Origin: JBEKJU01 sp050011095
GTDB taxonomy: Bacteria > Desulfobacterota > Syntrophorhabdia > Syntrophorhabdales > WCHB1-27
Assembly: GCA_050011095.1 (NCBI GenBank)
Contig: JBEKJU010000123.1
Coordinates: 1 to 13,393, forward strand
Reading direction: 5' to 3'
DNA: 13,393 bases
The notes beneath the pieces are model-generated. The model searched no databases. It worked only from the letters and a program-made list of their open reading frames with translations, and was not told the DNA's origin. Below are positions 11,499 to 13,393 of the stretch, piece by piece (within the stretch, counting starts at the first letter, position 1; the number at the start of each line of letters is the position of its first letter). A program made the translations under genes and the position numbers.

Positions 11499-13393
11499 TC
11501 CTCCCTGAGCTGCATGTGGGGATAGGTGCGCAGCACCTTCCAGATGGGGTAGAGGGCGGCCCCCGCGCTCGCGAGAACCGCCGTGGCGGCGGCCAGAAGA
11601 TACGGTCCCCAGGCGGGATAGAAGAAAATGGTCCAGTTGAAGCTCCGGACGTTAATCACCTTGATGAGCATCAGGGCGAGGATCGTCCCGACGACGATGC
11701 TCAGGATCAGGCTCACCATGCCCATGCCGAGCCCTTCCAGAAGGGTCATCGTCGCGACCTGCCTCGCCGAGAAACCGAGGGCCCTGTAGATGCCGAACTC
11801 GCGCTGCCTTTCGATGAAGAGGGTAAGGAGGGCGCCGGCGATCCCGAAGAAGGCGACGACAATCGCGAGGATCCTCATCGACCGCGTGATGGCGAAGGTG
11901 GAATCGAAGACGGCGAGGATCCGCCCCCTCAGCTCTCCCAGGGTGAAGACGGGCAGACCGGCCGCGCGCGCCTTTTTCCTCACCTCCCCGAGGAGTTCCG
12001 CCCTTTTGGGATTGCCCGGATCGATGAAGACGCCGACGCTGTTGAGCGTGTGGTCGCCGAAGGCGTCGAGGTACACGGAGCGGTCCATCATGATAAGCCC
12101 GTGCTCGGTTGTGTAGTCGTAGAATACGGCCGCTATCCTGAACCGCGCGGGACCCCGAAGGCCCCGAAGCTCGACCGTGTCGCCGGGAGACATGGTGAAG
12201 TTCCGGGCAAAGCTCTCGGAGACGATCACCTCGCCCCGCCTTACCCGTTCCCAGTTCTCGTTTCCCCCTGTGAGCCAGCCGAAGCGCGTGAACCTCTCAA
12301 GGACACGCGCGTCCACCGCGGCCACGGAGATCGCCTTTCCCCTGTAGGAAAGCTGCGCGTTCCTGTACGGGTCGACGCCCCCGAGGCCGGGCATGGCGAG
12401 AACCTCTTTGTAGAAGCCCTCCGGCACCTCGATCCCCTCGGATGTGCTGCCGATGTAGACGTCGGCCCGGAGCTGCGTATCCATCCACCAGATGAGCGAC
12501 TGGCGGAAGCTCCCGATCATCGAGCCCAGGCCCACCGACATGGAAAGGGCGACCATGAAGGCGGCGACCGCGACAGCCGTCCGGCTCAGGTTCCGCCTTA
12601 TGTTGCCGGCCGCCATCCTCCCCGGAAGGCCGCCCACGAGGGTAAGGACGCCCTTGAGGAGGGGACCGGCGAGGGCGAGGAGTATGCCCGTCAGGAGACT
12701 TGCGCCGAAGAGGAACGCGAAGGCGGCGGCGAAACCTACATAGACGTGGAGGAAAGAGAGCATGAGGAGCACGCACGTCAGGCCGAGGAAGAGAAGGCCC
12801 GCCATGGCGACCCGCCCGATCCGCGCCATGTTCCTCCACGTCGAGACCCGCGGCTGGAGGATCGCGATGGGATCGAGGCGCAAAATCTCCACAAGGGGGA
12901 AGAGGCTTCCGAGAAGACTCGCGGAACAGCCGAAGAAGGCGCCCAGGGCGACTATCCACCACGACCACGGCAGGGGGGTGGGCCTCAGAAAAAAGTAGAG
13001 GTTGCTGATGGTCTGACCGACGAGGCCCGTGAGGAGGCGGCTCAGAAGGTATCCGGAGACGCCGCCTAAAAGGCCGCCCGCCAGGCCGAAGATGAGGATC
13101 TCCGTGAGAAAGGCGGACAGTATCTCCCGCCTCGAAGCGCCGAGGCTCACGAGGATGGCCGCGTCCCTTCTCCTGCTTGCCACGGCGAACATCGTCGTGT
13201 TGTAGATGAGAAAGACGCCCACGAAGAGGGCGATGAGCGAAAGGGCCTCGAGGTTGAGCCTGAAGGCCCTGAGCATGCCCGCGTATATCCGCTCCTTCTG
13301 CCGGCCCGACTGGACCCTCCACCCCTCGTGATAGCGGGAGATGAAGGCCGCCTCGTCGACGAGGATCAGGTCGACCCGGTCGAGCCGCCCCCG
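11495..13393 (-). CDS. FtsX-type ABC transporter permease, 5' end beyond the window
   Basis: The frame is open to the window edge; the visible part is 632 aa, and the true start, first membrane segment and part of the first extracytoplasmic domain are missing. About nine further membrane segments are visible. One group near the start reads ALSLIALFVGVFLIYNTTM, followed by two more. Central segments follow, then a second large extracytoplasmic domain, and a C-terminal triplet ends in ALYPIWKVLRTYPHMQLRE. The duplicated layout with two FtsX domains matches COG0577/COG3127 permeases, which use a separate ATPase to move lipid-linked or lipoprotein cargo and do not import small solutes. ATG 13276 is internal, not the start. 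The ATPase gene is expected upstream, outside the window, as in att-type operons. Confidence 0.92.
   Translation of the reverse strand, partial: RGRLDRVDLILVDEAAFISRYHEGWRVQSGRQKERIYAGMLRAFRLNLEALSLIALFVGVFLIYNTTMFAVASRRRDAAILVSLGASRREILSAFLTEILIFGLAGGLLGGVSGYLLSRLLTGLVGQTISNLYFFLRPTPLPWSWWIVALGAFFGCSASLLGSLFPLVEILRLDPIAILQPRVSTWRNMARIGRVAMAGLLFLGLTCVLLMLSFLHVYVGFAAAFAFLFGASLLTGILLALAGPLLKGVLTLVGGLPGRMAAGNIRRNLSRTAVAVAAFMVALSMSVGLGSMIGSFRQSLIWWMDTQLRADVYIGSTSEGIEVPEGFYKEVLAMPGLGGVDPYRNAQLSYRGKAISVAAVDARVLERFTRFGWLTGGNENWERVRRGEVIVSESFARNFTMSPGDTVELRGLRGPARFRIAAVFYDYTTEHGLIMMDRSVYLDAFGDHTLNSVGVFIDPGNPKRAELLGEVRKKARAAGLPVFTLGELRGRILAVFDSTFAITRSMRILAIVVAFFGIAGALLTLFIERQREFGIYRALGFSARQVATMTLLEGLGMGMVSLILSIVVGTILALMLIKVINVRSFNWTIFFYPAWGPYLLAAATAVLASAGAALYPIWKVLRTYPHMQLREE

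Noticed and set aside
11384..13069. 561-codon open frame on the plus strand opposite the ABC permease
   Set aside because: Its product is rich in Asp, Glu, Arg, His and Pro with no fold-like pattern. It is the antisense shadow of a membrane protein gene in GC-rich DNA; the minus strand has clear membrane segments and family motifs.

Overview
The window is GC-rich bacterial DNA, about 60% G+C by eye. Genes are tightly packed, several overlap by ATGA, and most start codons have GGAG-type ribosome binding sites. A cyclic-di-GMP (GEMM-I) riboswitch ahead of a small lytic transglycosylase, an OFA-type carboxylate transporter and abundant hairpin-rich intergenic repeats suggest a Gram-negative, probably a deltaproteobacterium (Desulfobacterota). 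This placement is inference; no rRNA or marker gene is present.

Layout. (1) 37-1229, minus strand: a TTD14-like nucleoside-kinase-type ATPase fused to a CYTH-like domain, broken by one frameshift. Halves of an intergenic repeat lie on either side. (2) 1358-2515, plus strand: promoter candidates, a c-di-GMP riboswitch with an overlapping terminator-like hairpin, a secreted lytic transglycosylase, an overlapping small membrane protein and a terminator. (3) 6804-2588, minus strand: an MFS carboxylate transporter, a periplasmic 5'-nucleotidase, a 74-aa beta-grasp-like protein and a YfbR-like HD phosphohydrolase. The last three overlap by ATGA and are probably translationally coupled. (4) 7037-9526, plus strand: a ThDP-dependent 2-oxoacid decarboxylase with all the pyruvate-decarboxylase catalytic residues, divergent from the transporter, then a HAD phosphatase with its own good promoter. 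(5) 9527-10340, about 800 bases in which the only gene I see is a 47-aa membrane protein at 9745-9888 (minus). The rest holds a hairpin-rich inverted-repeat element (9604-9729), a structured leader for the small gene with interleaved inverted repeats (9889-10116), a strong promoter overlapped by a palindromic operator (10116-10151), and a second palindromic element between 8-bp direct repeats (10207-10318). (6) 13393-10341, minus strand: an FtsX-type ABC permease, cut by the window edge, and an AttH/CrtC-like secreted lipocalin-fold protein. They overlap by ATGA and resemble the att-type ABC operons.

The clearest regulatory system is the second-messenger switch on the transglycosylase/membrane-protein pair. 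c-di-GMP would stabilise the aptamer, prevent a terminator that reuses its 3' end, and turn on cell-wall remodelling. The least explained part is 9889-10151, where an operator-controlled promoter drives a long structured leader that ends in a tiny membrane protein.
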